Source: Dipylidium caninum | Lineage: Eukaryota; Platyhelminthes; Cestoda; Cyclophyllidea; Dipylidiidae | Assembly (NCBI GenBank): GCA_017562135.1 | Contig: QEYB01001046.1 | Coordinates: 4,898,001-4,962,000, forward strand | Length of the DNA: 64,000 bases | Reading direction: 5' to 3' | In this document: piece after piece, positions 13,437 to 33,091 of the stretch | Layout of the letters: the number at the start of each line of letters is the position of its first letter | Position numbering within the stretch: position 1 is the stretch's first letter | The notes under the pieces: generated by a model | Seen by the model: the letters and a program-made list of their open reading frames with translations, nothing else | Database searches by the model: none | What the model was told of the DNA's origin: nothing | Made by a program: the position numbers and the translations under genes

Positions 13437-13835
13437 CTATTTTTCAGGCTCAACATTAATGTTTTGTTTCCATTTAAAGTCACTGCAAGGGACATAGGAA
13501 ACAAGAGTATAAAATTTGTGGGGACTGTCCTCATCTTCATTACGCTTCCTTGAGAGTTTGACGCGTACTCTGTAGGGGACGTTGCGAACACCTTTAGACC
13601 ACAAAAATCTAGACCGTAGACAACGAGGTGCAGAAACCTACTCGTTCAATTTCACGTTTACTCTCACGTCTTCGGTGCCCATCATTTTTCGGGCGAACTT
13701 GCGAACCTCCTTCAGTGCTCGGGGGGCCCTTTTTTTAAATCCCACACCATGGATACGCTTGTGCAAATTAATGGTATACTCACGCGTCACAGCGTCCTTG
13801 CGAACAGTGCGCTTGATCTTCTGCCCACGGGCCAT
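13437..13835 (-). CDS. RPL31: 60S ribosomal protein L31 (eL31)
   Basis: Component of the large cytosolic ribosomal subunit near the peptide exit tunnel. There are two exons, 13835-13642 and 13608-13437, giving 121 residues against about 125 in other animals. The start [10 protein letters not shown] and the core motifs [49 protein letters not shown] and YTLVSYVP are diagnostic for L31e. The intron is only 33 nt (gtaggt...ctag) and interrupts a glutamate codon; joining GA|A restores the conserved [13 protein letters not shown]. Read without splicing, the frame stops at once. The start is fixed by the family's N-terminus. It is divergent from MND1. Confidence 0.96.
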
Positions 13836-14359
13836 GCGTACACCTAACCAAGTGGCACTGCGCAATGGTTGAAGAATGGCTAAAACAAATCCAAATATCT
13901 TAAGGCGAATTTTCGCAACTTAACGTATTGTGTTGGCAAGCAAATTATTTCTGTAATTGGAATTTTTGCCGCCGGTTTGACACTTGCCATTGCAATTAAT
14001 CGCAAGCTTTGATACGTCGCTGGTCTACGTCAAGTGTGTGCTTTAGCTAGATTTATATCTGCTGCTTCTGCCTAGGGTCAATCGCAATTCGCAACTTTTT
14101 TAACCGAGGTGAAATCCATTTTTCTTAGCCTGCAATAAGAACGTTTGATAGGGTATATGCTTCTTAGTAATAGGAGGGCTCTAAATTGTATATTTTGATA
14201 ACAAAAGTCGACTTCTTTTTCGTCTTAAATTTTACTTCTTGGAAATATTTGGTCTTGCACACTTGGTAGGAATGAATTGCATTACTCTACCTACTCATTG
14301 TTTTACCGGGTGAATTACAACTACCTCGTTCTGTTTGGGCTTTACTGTCGCGTCCGAGA
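13836..14359. promoter_or_regulatory. Shared upstream region of RPL31 and MND1
   Basis: A 524-bp gap between two divergent start codons, so both promoters must lie in it (inference). It contains T-rich and pyrimidine-rich stretches near both ends but no TATA box or other element that I can name with confidence. Coupling a constitutive ribosomal gene to a meiotic gene would be of interest if the region drives both. Confidence 0.45.
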
Positions 14360-15122
14360 ATGCCCAAGAGGCGTGGATTGACGACTGATGAAAAACGTGG
14401 GAGGATGATGGAGTTCTTCTATGAGAAGGTTATCTACTTATCATGTATACTAACCAAGTAGAGGGATTTTTTCACGCTTAAGGAATTGGAAAGGCTTTGC
14501 CATAAGGAGAAAGACATCCCGCCGATGACGCTTAAAGACATCTTAATGAGCCTCGTCTACGATGGTCTTGTTAACACTGATAAAATCGGGACTTCTGTAT
14601 ACTTTTGGGCCTTTCCTAGTCAAGCTGGTCAAAACGTACGCACTGCTGTACTTTGTTGATTTTTTAAGCGGCGTAAGAAAATTGAGGACATGGAATGTAA
14701 TATCTCCCAGCTAAACTCACGTTTACAAGAGCTAGAAAATATGCTTTCGGGTGCTAAATTAGACAAGGAGGAGACAGTAAGCGCTCCAAAGATATTATAT
14801 TTCTTAGAATGAACGTCAAGAAGCGTTATCCACCCTGAACTCAAACCAGTTATTATTAGAAAAACTTAGAGCCGACTTGACTAATCATCAACGATACCAC
14901 CCCAATCGTCTCCGTGAATTACGGGCGCAAACAGCAATAGCCATTGAACGCGCCAACCAGTGGACAGGTACGTCCAGTTGGTCGTTTACTTATTCCCCAG
15001 ACAACGTATTTAATACCATCGGCTGGATAAAAGATAAGTTCGGCATGGATGAAGCATCACTTGCGAAACAATTTCAAATACCCGAAAACCTCGATTACAT
15101 GGACGCTGGACCCCCGCAGTAG
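14360..15122 (+). CDS. MND1: Meiotic nuclear division protein 1 homologue
   Basis: Partner of HOP2 (PSMC3IP); the heterodimer stimulates RAD51/DMC1 strand exchange in meiotic recombination. There are five exons: 14360-14428, 14462-14635, 14669-14776, 14808-14967 and 15001-15122. They total 633 nt and 210 residues, close to the 205 of the human protein. The N-terminal winged helix matches the family closely ([20 protein letters not shown], then [23 protein letters not shown]). A leucine-rich coiled coil follows, then the C-terminal capping motif ([26 protein letters not shown]). All four introns are 31-33 nt with GT-AG borders and no frame errors. The stop lies 264 bp from the convergent OSBP stop. 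The model is complete and confident. Confidence 0.96.
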
Positions 15123-15385
15123 TTTAATGACTCCATATTTTCGACACCATGGAAAATTAGGTCTGTTGTTTAAAACAAATACATGAGTTATTACACCGTA
15201 CACATCTCACCATGCGAAGCAAGACACAATTTCATTACTTTTATAATGTGACACCTTACAATATATTGAACAAAAAGTTCAAAATATGATCATGTGGTAA
15301 GAGATTGATCATAAACGCTGAAAGAACTGATTTATAAGTTGGTTTGTTTATAAATTCTAGATGCAATGGTGATAAAATTCGAAAC

Positions 15386-16183
15386 TTAGTAGAGATCGGG
15401 GCACATAGACCAATCATTTCTTGCCTTGCATTCCCAGTACTTCCCGGTGAATTTCATGGTTTCCAACCCGGTGTCGGGATCAGTTTCTTTTTCAAACCAT
15501 AGTGGTTTGTGCGTCTGGTCAAGGGTATCTGGAGCAAGGGAAAAACATTTTCATAGTTAAGCACTCGCAGGTCTGATCGCATGAGTTAACTGGCTTTTAC
15601 TGCCCTCACGAATAAGTGGAACGACCCGTATGATTAGTGAGTCGGGCGGCTAAAGCTCGTACCTACCCATGAGTGAAGCAGGCACGTTGGTGCTGGAGTT
15701 ACTAGCACCAGCAACGGATGTACCATCATTCGATGGTTCATTAAGCAGTTTTAGAGCCATTTTGCGTCTTCGAAGGCGTTGTTTTTCCTCCAACCGCACT
15801 TTCTCGGTGTTAGCTTCATCCCATAGTCCATCTTCCATGAGGCGCTGGTCTGGACGTAGACGACTATCCGTCGGGCAGAGACTAGGCTCTTTCTCCGGTT
15901 TGTCGTTCAACTGGATCGCAAATTGAGTGAAATTGTACATTTTTTCAGCCTCTGGAGGTAATGGTGACACACGCCACAATTGAATTGCCGGTCCTGTTTC
16001 CAAAACAGGCTTTTCACTTCCGGTGGAAGGTGTGTTGTTAACTACGGGTGCGTACTCAATAAACTCATCCCATGTGCCGTTAATGATTCCGTGCACTCGA
16101 CCAGACTTATCACTCAACGCTCCCGTTACCTAAATAAGACAATACAGGGGCTTCATTAGAGGCTATAATACATATAATATATA

Positions 16184-16232
<49 letters not shown>

Positions 16233-19200
16233 TATATATATATAATGTACTCTAATAACGAATCACGCGATTTAAATACCATGGTAGAATGAATTCTGCG
16301 TCGAGAAAATAATGGCTTCAAAAAAACAAAAACGCTTTTCGATTTTGAAAAAGCAAAGTGTTGAGCTTAGACTTACTCTCCGCGGGATGTCGCTGGAGAA
16401 GTATGAATAAGGTTTAAAAGTGAGGTGACACTTGTCGCCGGTTTTGTGGTTAGTTATGTCGATTTCACCGCTATTTTCAATCCAAAGTTTGCCTACGATT
16501 ATGTTGTGAACTGTGAGGGGAATCTTGGTCCATGTATAGTGATAGCCAGTTTCCCGAAACACCAGATGGCAAACACCGTTCACCTTAATTTGTAGATAAC
16601 GTCCGCGAAATTTTGTGGAAATTGAGAAGTCGAACCAGGTGTACCAGAGATCGCTTTCGCAATGAAAGGCTGCAACAGGAGGGTGGTGGCTGACCTGTAA
16701 ATTAAGTCGGTTTTTAGGACAGAGATGGCTGTGACCATACCAATTGATCCATTCCCCATTAAAATAAAAAAGGGTGCAAAATATGAAAGAATTTAACAAG
16801 AGTGGTTGAATGGGGATCCTAGGCGGGCTCCCTTTGTCAACGCTATGAAGATTTTTAAAAAAATTACTTAAGAACCCATGCGGGAGTATCTGTATGGAGG
16901 ACATTACTACATTTAAAATATCCGATCATCAGGATTCACGTAACATCATTTTTGATATTCACTGCCTAAGTCAAGTAAAATGTATTGATGGTGGATAACT
17001 GTGTAAAAAAACTTACAAGACGTGAAAACTCTCTCTCTTTCCAATCAATAAGTAAAAGATGTGATTAATGTGCAGAATACTTTTGACATTGAAGTTGTTG
17101 TTTAAAACTTTCACCTCCACCAAGTCAAAAGCCCTCATGTTGGTACATTCCGGTAAACCCTACTTCTTTATTGTACACAGCTCAGATTATTACTATTAAG
17201 CCAAATTAGAGGGGAAATAGAGAACGAACCTGTTCAGCTACAGAACGCCACCCCAAGTCATCAGTACGATCGCACTCGTAGGTTTCATTAAGCAGGGGAT
17301 TGAATGGTTTATTCACGCGTGACGCGGTGCTGGCGTAGGAAGAGACCACAAACGCGGAAACGTAAGCCAACTGCTCCACTGAGTCCGTGCAGGCCGCTGC
17401 CCGATCTAATACGTTGGAGTATTCAAAGTTCTCCGACAAACGTTGCAGCATCGACAACGGCTCACTGAAATTCACCTAGATTCAGCACAATCCCAATGTC
17501 GCTCATGAGAAGTTCAAGGATTTTATTAATAGCAGGCTTACTTTAATTATGGTCATTTAGATATGTGAAGTAAGCACACAATTCCAGCAAAAAAGCACAG
17601 TAATATATCAACCATGAATGAAATAATTTACACATACAGGCATGGGGATTTTGGTCAGTTCCTTTCCGATACAATTACTGAGTATGCTCCAGAGGTTGAG
17701 ACTAATGTTTGGCTTTGGAGGGATAGTGGTTCTGCGTTGAATGGATTTACGCACGGGAATGATGCGGTTCTCGGGAGCCAATGAATTGCTCACTTCGGTA
17801 TTACTGGCTCCAATAACGACGTCAGAGCCTAGCTCTGGCTGCATGGAGGACCGGCTAAAGGAGAGGAAGCATTTCATTTTCATTTGATTTATTTAATCAT
17901 GAGTGGTAAATGCCTCCATGTAAGAAAGACCCTGTGCTAATCAGTAATTCACCAGAACGACGAGAAGTACTCCTGTTTGGTCATTTAAAGACGTATCAAC
18001 AAAAACAAGAACCTTTGTAATTAAGGAATATGTAATTCAGATGTTCCTAGTACAAATGTTGTTGAACGCAACGAAAAGCACTGGAGAACGCCATAAACTA
18101 TCGTTTTTTTTAAATCTTAGTTGATATCTGTCTAAAACAAATGAGTAGGGAGGTCATTCACATTGAATAATCAGAGAAACATACGCAAGAAACTAAAGCT
18201 AATGATTACAAGACAGTGCCTATACCAAAGAACTTGCAAATTGGTAATAGTACCGTAAACTATTTTTGAGCTTAAACTATTTAAATCAAGAAATTTAGAA
18301 ACATTGAACAAGCTTTGCCATATTTTAAAAACTTTGGAAAAAATTAAGTTCTTTTAAAATGACTACTAAAATGGCCCAAAAAATCCCGACGCCACATTAT
18401 GAAATGAAAGAAACTAACGCACCCGGCTCTACCCCATGTATGCTTTTGGATAACATGGGCTTGTGCCCCAGTCGACTTCCTTTGTCCCTTTTCAGTCTCA
18501 TCATTATCCTCACCCAAGTCGGAATCTCCAATGTCAGATTCATATTCCATTGCAAGGTCTGTTCCCACGGGAATAGAGGCGGAAGAGGCGGTGGAAGAAT
18601 TGGGCGAGACGAAGTCGTCCAGAGGCGACTTTTCTGTGACCACTGAATTCGATGTAGTAGGCAAAATAACATCAAATTCGCATCCATCCGCATCCTGGGC
18701 GTCATAGAAGTCGTCCTCGTCATCTGAGATAATGCTAGAAACCGCGTTGGAGGTGCAGGCTGGAACGCCCATACTGACAGCGCCGCCGCACGTTCCGGTA
18801 ATCGAGCGAGTATAAGTGGTCTCATTCGAAGTCCGACGTACTGGTACTGCCTGCCCAGGAATCGTCCAAGATCCTACAATTGCATGGGGAACAACGTCAC
18901 AAGGGTTGTTTTCAAAAAACACTGGTAGCTCGTTTGTATCTCAAACGAGAAGTTAATTCCCTATGTCTAGGACAATAAGCACAAACTTTTTAGATGTGTG
19001 AACTGGCAGAGATGTGTAAAGAAGGGTATAATTCCTTCTCGGAAGTCGGGACTACAAATTAATAAATCTTTGCAAAATTTTAATATTCAACACAAGTCTC
19101 AGAGGGAAGTGGACATAAATGCAACTAATAAAACCATGTCAAAAGGGTAACGAAAAGGATTTCCGATATTGTAGGGTAAAAACGTAGCTTTAAGCATTAG

Positions 19201-21149
19201 TTGATAAGTAGTATGAAAATGGAATAAAGTATAGAAAAACATTCAATGTACACATGAAAACGTGATGAAGGAAAGCTTTTCAGGTTTCTCAAAATTAATT
19301 GATTTGGTCCAGCCGCATAAAAATCATGAGACTATAAAATTATAGTAATTTACGCATAGGATCTGCCAAGTTTAAGGTCAGTTAAGATCCATCTATGTCA
19401 AACGTACTAAAACAGAGGTCAACAGTTACGATAACATCATCTCCTTGGCAGACGAATATGTCTATGATCAGTAGGGCATTTACAGTTATGGACGTGGTAC
19501 ACAAATCGCCCGTAAAACGTTGTCTTCCAGCCTTGAACTAAAGGAATAGTTCGAGTATGACTAAAAAAACTTCACGGTATTTACCGAAAGAAGGACGTCC
19601 AAGAGTGAATATGCGACCTTATTGATCTGACAAATGTATAAACATCACAAACACCTGCAGAAATCGGGAGCTAACCCAATTAGCCACTGAGGTCAGACCG
19701 CAAAAATAAATCAGTCAAGAAGGCTTGAAATTTCTACTAATCACCAAAGTTGTTAATCAAGTGTCGTGTAAGATGATCTCAATATTTTCACAGAATATTG
19801 GAAAATATGTTCGAGCAGATTCAACCTATCGAAAGGTGTTCGAGCCAAACGATAAATTCCCAATAAAATGATTTAGAATTGTACGCAACAGAATATGAGA
19901 CAGAAATAATATGGCTTTATAGATAAAAGCAATTTTAACAAGCAAGGAAACTCACTGATATTTATAGAAATGATAGCGGGGGAAATATTAGGGTAAATAA
20001 GACAACACCTGAACTAATTGATTTAGTATGAGCCTGAATTTCCAGTTTACGAATTTGTTTGGCCAACTCTTCAATCATTTGTTCTAAGAGAGCTCGTCGA
20101 TCTACTTGAGCGTTGAAAATGCGGCGCCAACGTTTGGTCTGCGTTCTGGCAAATCCCAGGAAATCGGAGCATGACTACAAAGTGGTTAACAAGATCGAAA
20201 CGCAATCCCAAGACATATTAACATAAAATTTCAGAGAAAGCAAGATAGATAGTGTTGTGTGGCGACAGGAATTGAGTATTTTTAGTGCACCAATAATAAA
20301 AAATCGGCCATAGGCCAATAAAGCTTTAGACATAACTTAGTTTTGTTAACAAAAATTAGTTATCGTGTTAAAGACCTACGACTAAGCGCAGACCATTTGT
20401 ACTTTTGTGGTAAAATAAATATCCGCACTTACATTAACCATAGCTAAACTAGCGACTTTATATACAGTTGCTTTATCTTTAATATCGCAAATTCTTTCGG
20501 TCAAATCCGGTGAGAGGGTGCAAGCATCAACTTCATAGATTGACCGTTGCAAGTCGTCAGCTTTCCTCTTCAGAGTATCTTGATAGTGTTGAAGATCATT
20601 AACACGATTTTCGAAATGTGAAAGGAGGTGATCAATCAAACGGGCGCCATCTTCTGGCAACAATCTTGGGGATGACCATACAATATCGCTCTCATCATCT
20701 CCTTCATCCCATTCTTCGGAATCATCTCCTAGGAGCGAACTAAAATTATTGAAGACATACAAACGAGTAGACCGAAATAACGAAAGTGCGGTTACCTGAT
20801 TTTCCCAGAGCTAAAGCATTTGCCTTCCCCATTGTTAAAGCGGTCATCCACCTTTTCTGTTCAATTTCATTTGCGGCTTTCAGATGAAAGGTTTGGGTGC
20901 TGCTGTTTGAAATTACCAATGTCGAATGCCCGGTTGAGACAATTTTAGCATTGGCCAAGTTGATCGTACCTCGGCATGTGTGAGTAACCTCGGACTGATT
21001 TCTACTGCGCTGAACATACATCGATAGGCTTACCGATAGTATGACAACAGACCGTTCTGTAAAACAAACCACCGTTTTTGATATCCTTTTATGTAATTTG
21101 TCCATTTTAATAAATAACCTTTTAAGTTTGGCGACGAACTCTGCTCCGT
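15386..21149 (-). CDS. OSBP: Oxysterol-binding protein (OSBP1/2 type)
   Basis: Lipid-transfer protein exchanging sterol and PI4P at ER-Golgi contacts. Ten exons in phase: 21149-21034, 21001-20796, 20728-20433, 20174-20009, 18921-18423, 17854-17638, 17475-17230, 16694-16377, 16129-15667 and 15528-15386 (2670 nt, 889 residues). Residues about 10-105 form a PH domain ([18 protein letters not shown], then [15 protein letters not shown]). A coiled-coil region follows. An FFAT-like motif ([10 protein letters not shown]) for binding VAP in the ER lies in exon 5. The ORD starts near [19 protein letters not shown]. The family signature AEQVSHHPP is rebuilt across the exon 7/8 border, and GTWDEFIEY and [11 protein letters not shown] follow. 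The first intron is 32 nt; others reach 1.6 kb and one carries a TA microsatellite. The start codon precedes the PH domain directly, so the long N-terminus of vertebrate OSBP1 is absent. Confidence 0.95.
16164..16246. repeat. (TA)n microsatellite
   Basis: An almost pure alternating TA tract, imperfect at both ends, inside the 247-bp OSBP intron between the exons ending at 16377 and starting at 16129. Probably length-polymorphic. Confidence 0.95.
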
Positions 21150-21852
21150 CATTTGCGAACCAAACTCGACCTTGATTGGACAGGTCTTGGTTTTAAAGTT
21201 GCGCCTTTTACAAAGTGCTTAGTTAAGGCACGTTGTTTTGATTGCATAAAATCGGTTGCAAAATAACAGTTTTAGTGACGATTTACAGCGCTGTTCACCC
21301 TCAACTGATAATTTGTCTGTTGAGCTCACAGTTTAGCGGTATGAGGCTGTAACCCGTCATTTAGTTCATTCAACAATGAACCTTTAAGCGCAAGTTTATT
21401 CAAATAAAAAGAACCTCAGCAGATACCAACCTCTGCAAATGTCTACAGAAGGTATTACTCCCCTGCATAAGCCACACCAATCCTCACCGCCCACTTCGCC
21501 CTAATGACATGCAACCACAAAAGCCGATTCCCCTGTGAACGCCAGTCAACCCAACCCAGCCGCGGTGATGGTATCAGCCCAGTCCGGGACCAAAAGCATC
21601 ACAGTCAAAATTGACGTCCAAGCTGTTACGGACAGAACGCCACATCAGATCAACCCAAATTCCTATACTTCAAAAAATGCTTGCAAGATACCTTATCTTG
21701 ATGCCGCATAATCGCCACACATCCACCTTGAATATTAAATACAGCAAAATACTACTCTATTTTTAAGAGACCGGTGAAAGATGAATAGGTAGGTGCATCT
21801 GGTAGGCAGCGCAAAATTATTCCATGTATGATGGTACAAAAGCTCGAGCAAT
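21150..21852. other. OSBP upstream region / ERLEC1 3' flank
   Basis: About 700 bp without a coding signal. It contains the OSBP 5' UTR and promoter and the ERLEC1 3' UTR. The middle part (21.47-21.66 kb) is locally richer in C than its surroundings. No named element is recognised. Confidence 0.4.
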
Positions 21853-24800
21853 CTATACAACAACCCCAGGGGGGAGTAGACCGTTATCATCCACTTGTTT
21901 CAAAAGATCACAAAATAATGGGCTCTCCAGCTGAAAGAAGAAATAATCTCTGTCAGTCAATATATTAGTGCCTTTTAAACACTAACCTGTGTTCCAACCC
22001 ACTTATTTCCCCAAAACTTGGTTTATATAACACGAACTGATAAAAGGTAAGTACGGCAAAATCACTGGTTAGTTCAGGCCTTAATGAAACGAACTTACGC
22101 TAATCGAGTACTGACAAGTAGATGGTTCGGAAGAAGAAAGCTGCACAGCGGTACTGACTTTCCGGTGACACCTAAAAAATGCACATGTGTAACATAAAGG
22201 TTTAAAATGAGTTAACCAACCCTATAAGAGACGTCAACTTACACAAAGGATAATCTAACAGTTCGAGGGGCTTTGATTTCATCGCAGAAATCCCCATTCC
22301 CATAGAATTGTGTGATTTTACTAAAGAAGCAATAAATTAGTAAAAAGAAGTGTCTTAATTGTATTGGTCTTCCTAATAACAACGTACAATCGCTTGTCTA
22401 ATGGAAGTTGTGGTTTTCGAAGTGGGCTTTGTTTTATCCATTCCAAGTGAGAAATTTCATCCCACTTGCCTAAGACGATCTCACTCCGCTCTCCAGTGTC
22501 CAGGTCCTTGTGAAAATGTAAAGTAACAAACGAATAGAAATAAAGTAGATGTAAGAAAAAGAAATGTCGAGATTTCCCCATCTTTTATGAATGAATTCTA
22601 CAAATTTTTGAGATGTCAAAGTTAGTTAGGAAGAAAGACATATGAATTTGATAGTGAAAGGTTGATCTACCTCGTGATACTGAGTGATACGGCCGCCGTA
22701 GCAGACCTCGTGCCGCCACCAACCAGCTCCGCCGGTTAGACATGTCTCACCAGCTAGGAAGGATTGGAGTTGGTGCCGTTGAGCAAAGCGTAGTTCGTTT
22801 AACACCTTTTGGCTCACCATTGGCGATCGGCCCTCTGATCTCGGTGGCAGCAAAGGCTTAGAATCTTCGGTCACTTCCTGGACGGTTGTGTCCCCAGCCG
22901 CGACATTTTCCGACTCCACCTGGAAAGTAAAACGGTAGAATTAACTAACAAGCACGTATGTGAAAACATATCAACACTAAAAACGTAATACAGATACTTG
23001 GTCGGCCTCAAGAGGATCTAGTGTTCTGACCCGATAGACTACGTTGCCCTTGTTACTCAGCTTCTCAACCTAAAAAAGAAGACTAAAATCTTAGAGACGA
23101 TGTAGCTGTCACACCGGTAAGTACAATGACCTCAGCAATTCCAGCTCAGATCTTTTTGTACTTACAGAAAACGAATTTATCGTGTTTACTAGTAAAATAT
23201 TTGCTTCTGCAATTACTTAAGGTGATAAAGATGTCAGCTAGCAAATACATCTATATATTAACCTTGATTTAATGAGAAGGAGTAAAATATGCTGTTGTGC
23301 ATGCAAATGTTTTTGGTCATTCGAGTCTAACGCTACCATGAAAAAATGAGGATTTGCAATGTACTAAAACCACATGCATTCTTATCAAAAATAAATTGTA
23401 TCACCTTCATGTAATCTTGCATGAATTATCAACGTACACACTGTTAAAAAAACAGTATTAGCATCTAAAACCCATGAAAATGAAGTAAATCAATAAAAAA
23501 GGGGCGTTGATGCCCAATTAAAATGAAGTATATTTGAGCCTAATTTTTCCAATACAATGCTATTTGGATCACGACTCACCTTTAATCCTTTTACCTTTAA
23601 GGCACCAAAAATCCCCTCAAGGTTTTCATTCTCACCTAAAGCAATAAGTTCTTCTTTTTCCTTTTCGAGGAAAAAAAGAGATTTGGGCTTCGAAGGGGTT
23701 ATTTCATCGCTCGGAACACAGGCGATAGGATTTGAGTAGACTTTATGCGACTGTAAAATGATAATAATTAAACAGGGGTAGATGATAGGTGCCTTGAGAG
23801 ATGAATGCCCGAAAATGCAACCTGTTTCCATCTACGTCAACGGGTGGTGAAAATAACAGGAAAAAATAACTTGTCAGGTATTAATGATGCGATAAAAGTA
23901 AAATTTAACTGTCGAATACGAATACAGTAGTGTGACCATGGACTTACGTTATAACGAGTTGAAGCGCATAAATGCCGCGTAAAAACAATAAGCTGATAAA
24001 CACATGTCTCCAGCTCACTGATTTGGAAGAGTTCGCCGTCGGATTCTTCCAGACATACGTATAAAACTGAGGCTTTACGCGGAGTGCCTGTCAAGTCGCA
24101 CACCGTGCCATCATTGTAATCGACAGAATAGTAAAGGAAGTCCCTCCCATTAATCTGAATTTGTCCCTGTAGAAAAGAGAAAGTAGTCATTTTCTGGTGA
24201 TAATAATCCATCGTAGCGATTTACAGTTGAATTTTACTAGCATTAGTGAGGTCGCGTCCGAAATCAAGGAGAAAAAAGCGTCTATAAAACCAAAACTTAC
24301 GTCGCAACTCTAGCAAAATCAACCTACCAATATTTCGTATAATAAGAAACACTATGAAATATTATTTTAGTTGTCATCAAGTTACAAGTAGTACACGGTA
24401 AAGGCGTAAAAGTGTTTCAATTACCGGTTCGGAATCGTCGACCCTCTCCTGACCATTCAATATTTCCTCACCAGAACTACGGCCAAGATAATATTCCTTG
24501 ACGATTCGTGTTAATTTCGGCCCTGCACCCTCAGCCCGAAATTGCCGTATGTGTTTATCGTGACATAATTCATAGGTCCAATAACCCTCCACTTTGAATA
24601 TGCAAGGATAGGCCTTGAAAAAACTGGTCAGCATGACGTGGGGATGAAGAGTAATGTCCTGAGTTTCAGCTGTCCTCTTCCCTTTGGTGTTGATCGGAAG
24701 ATGACAAACGTAGGTTTCATTGTTTGATGTTTTAATTAAGAGAGATGAATCATCTGACTACAGAAGCAAACGACTACATTAGGAGGTAATTTATACCGTA

Positions 24801-25038
24801 CATACCAAAGATAATTAACGAATATTCTAAGCAGATACCAAGATCAAACATTTACTACATAACAAACGTTATGTATAAGGATAATATACACATATATACA
24901 GCAATTGTAACATTCAACCTTTGAGTGATAGTCAGTATCCCAAATCATAGAATAAATGTATTCATCGCTGACATCGAAATCCCCAGATGCATACGGTGGG
25001 AAAAGGGTCATACATAAGATAGTGATGATAGGAAGCAT
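21853..25038 (-). CDS. ERLEC1: Endoplasmic reticulum lectin 1 (XTP3-B), two MRH domains
   Basis: ER lumenal lectin that recognises trimmed N-glycans on misfolded proteins and delivers them to the HRD1-SEL1L ERAD ligase. Ten exons in phase: 25038-24919, 24757-24425, 24166-23948, 23750-23580, 23069-22998, 22919-22671, 22506-22388, 22320-22243, 22171-22099 and 21930-21853 (1512 nt, 503 residues; human 483). The N-terminus MLPIITILCMTLFPPYASG is a signal peptide. MRH domain 1 holds YWTYELCHDKHIRQF, TVCDLTGTPRKASVLYVC and ETCVYQL. MRH domain 2 holds GWWRHEVCYGGRITQYHED, FYGNGDFCDEIKAPR and EPSTCQYSI. The Q, R, E and Y expected for sugar contact are visible in both. The tail LESPLFCDLLKQVDDNGLL matches the family and fixes the last exon. 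A retention signal is not seen, as in the family. Confidence 0.94.
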
Positions 25039-26575
25039 GTTTCTACAAAAAATCAAGAGATATATTAAGCATGTCTCTGCACATATGGCGAATTATTTCC
25101 ACAATGTGAAGGCAAAATTTTCAGACGATGTTACAATAGCACTGGAAAGAGGAGATCCAATGTAAAAGATAAAGCAAGACGGGCCTCATGCTAACCAAGT
25201 CAATAATATTGCCGGCTATGGAAGCTTATATAAAAATTAATTCGATGCAGCGTCCCAGAAGAACGAGAAAGCCACAAATATGACACACCTGTGTCAAACA
25301 AATAAAGACCAACTCTGACACTAAAAGCCGAAAGTGAGCCGCCAAACCGACCCCTGAGATTTAGTGATTGTCAAAAATTGTGGCGTCGGTGAATTAAAAT
25401 AAACAAATTGTTTTAATACTAGGTCCCCTAAAAGTTCCAACAAAATCGCGGTGGCCGAAGATAATTTGGGTTATGTGCTGTGCCAAATTCTTAAAGTAAG
25501 GTTCACCCCAGCTTGGTTTTCCAGGGGGTTTGTGTTCAGTTAGGGGACTGTAATAAATTACCCAATGTTTACCGCAATTATCACAGCAGTTTTCAATACA
25601 TGAAATCGCCGCATCTTATTGTGTTTGTTAGCAAGCACTGATCTTCGCAACGCTATCGAGCCTCATCACTCTCTTCCAACCCATTATAAGTTAATTCCAT
25701 CCAACTCCAATTTACATAGAAGATTGTGAGGCATTTGACGCCACTATTTCGCAGACTTGATCAAGACTCGGAATTCACCTAATTGTGGACAAATGTACTC
25801 CATAAGTAAGATTAATAAATACTAAGAACTCAAGTCCCACATTCCAAATGGGCAACAGAAATCACTGCTAGGTCCTGAAGGCTATAAGTCATGTCACTCA
25901 CCTCTCCCCCCCCCCCATCCCCCTATGGAGCACAGCCGCGTACTTGACGCCAAAGCCTGCTGAATGGCGAATAAGTAGTCACCCACCACATCGTAATTCC
26001 AAATAATTCACCTAAGACGGTACCTGAAGCGAACATTTCACGCGCCCAAGCATAGTATGCACCCCAGATAATGGCCCCGGACGCATGATGGAGTAGAAAT
26101 TACCCCAAGTAATGCCTAAATTCGAACCTATGTCTTAACTGCCTCGAGACTCTCCTTACCTGGCAACGAGTCTGCCGCTCCGAGGTTTGCTCCAGTCGTA
26201 CGGAAGGCCTGGTCGGCCGACATAACAAAAAGACCACGAAACCTACTGTTAGGCTAACAGAAACTCATCCATGGTAATTGTGTCGACACTTTATACCATT
26301 AATGATAGGTTAATGGCCCAGGATTTGCAGAATTCTAGTGCTTCATAATGTGACAACTTCCTCGTCCTTATTGTTTTCTGCGAAACCTTTTAATTCCCCT
26401 TTACACACGCTTCAGGTGAAGAAGTTCTGAGGCAAAAAAACTGGTTATGACAACGCTCCTACACTGTAAATCCTTTTTTGAGCACTCTTACCACGCCTGA
26501 AATATAGCGACTGCAAATAAGGTTAAGGTATTATTTTAACGATTGGGATAAAAATTCGTAAAATTTGTACGAAAT
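25039..26575. other. ERLEC1 upstream region / RUVBL1 3' flank
   Basis: No exon recognised in 1.5 kb. It includes an 11-base C run at 25906-25916 followed by further short C runs. The ERLEC1 promoter and the RUVBL1 3' UTR should lie here. No mobile element could be identified by eye. Confidence 0.4.

Positions 26576-33091
<6,516 letters not shown>

Noticed and set aside
21985..22040. Extra ERLEC1 exon
   Set aside because: Splice borders are possible, but joining the flanking exons directly gives CQYSIS-LESPLFCDLL, which matches the family without it.
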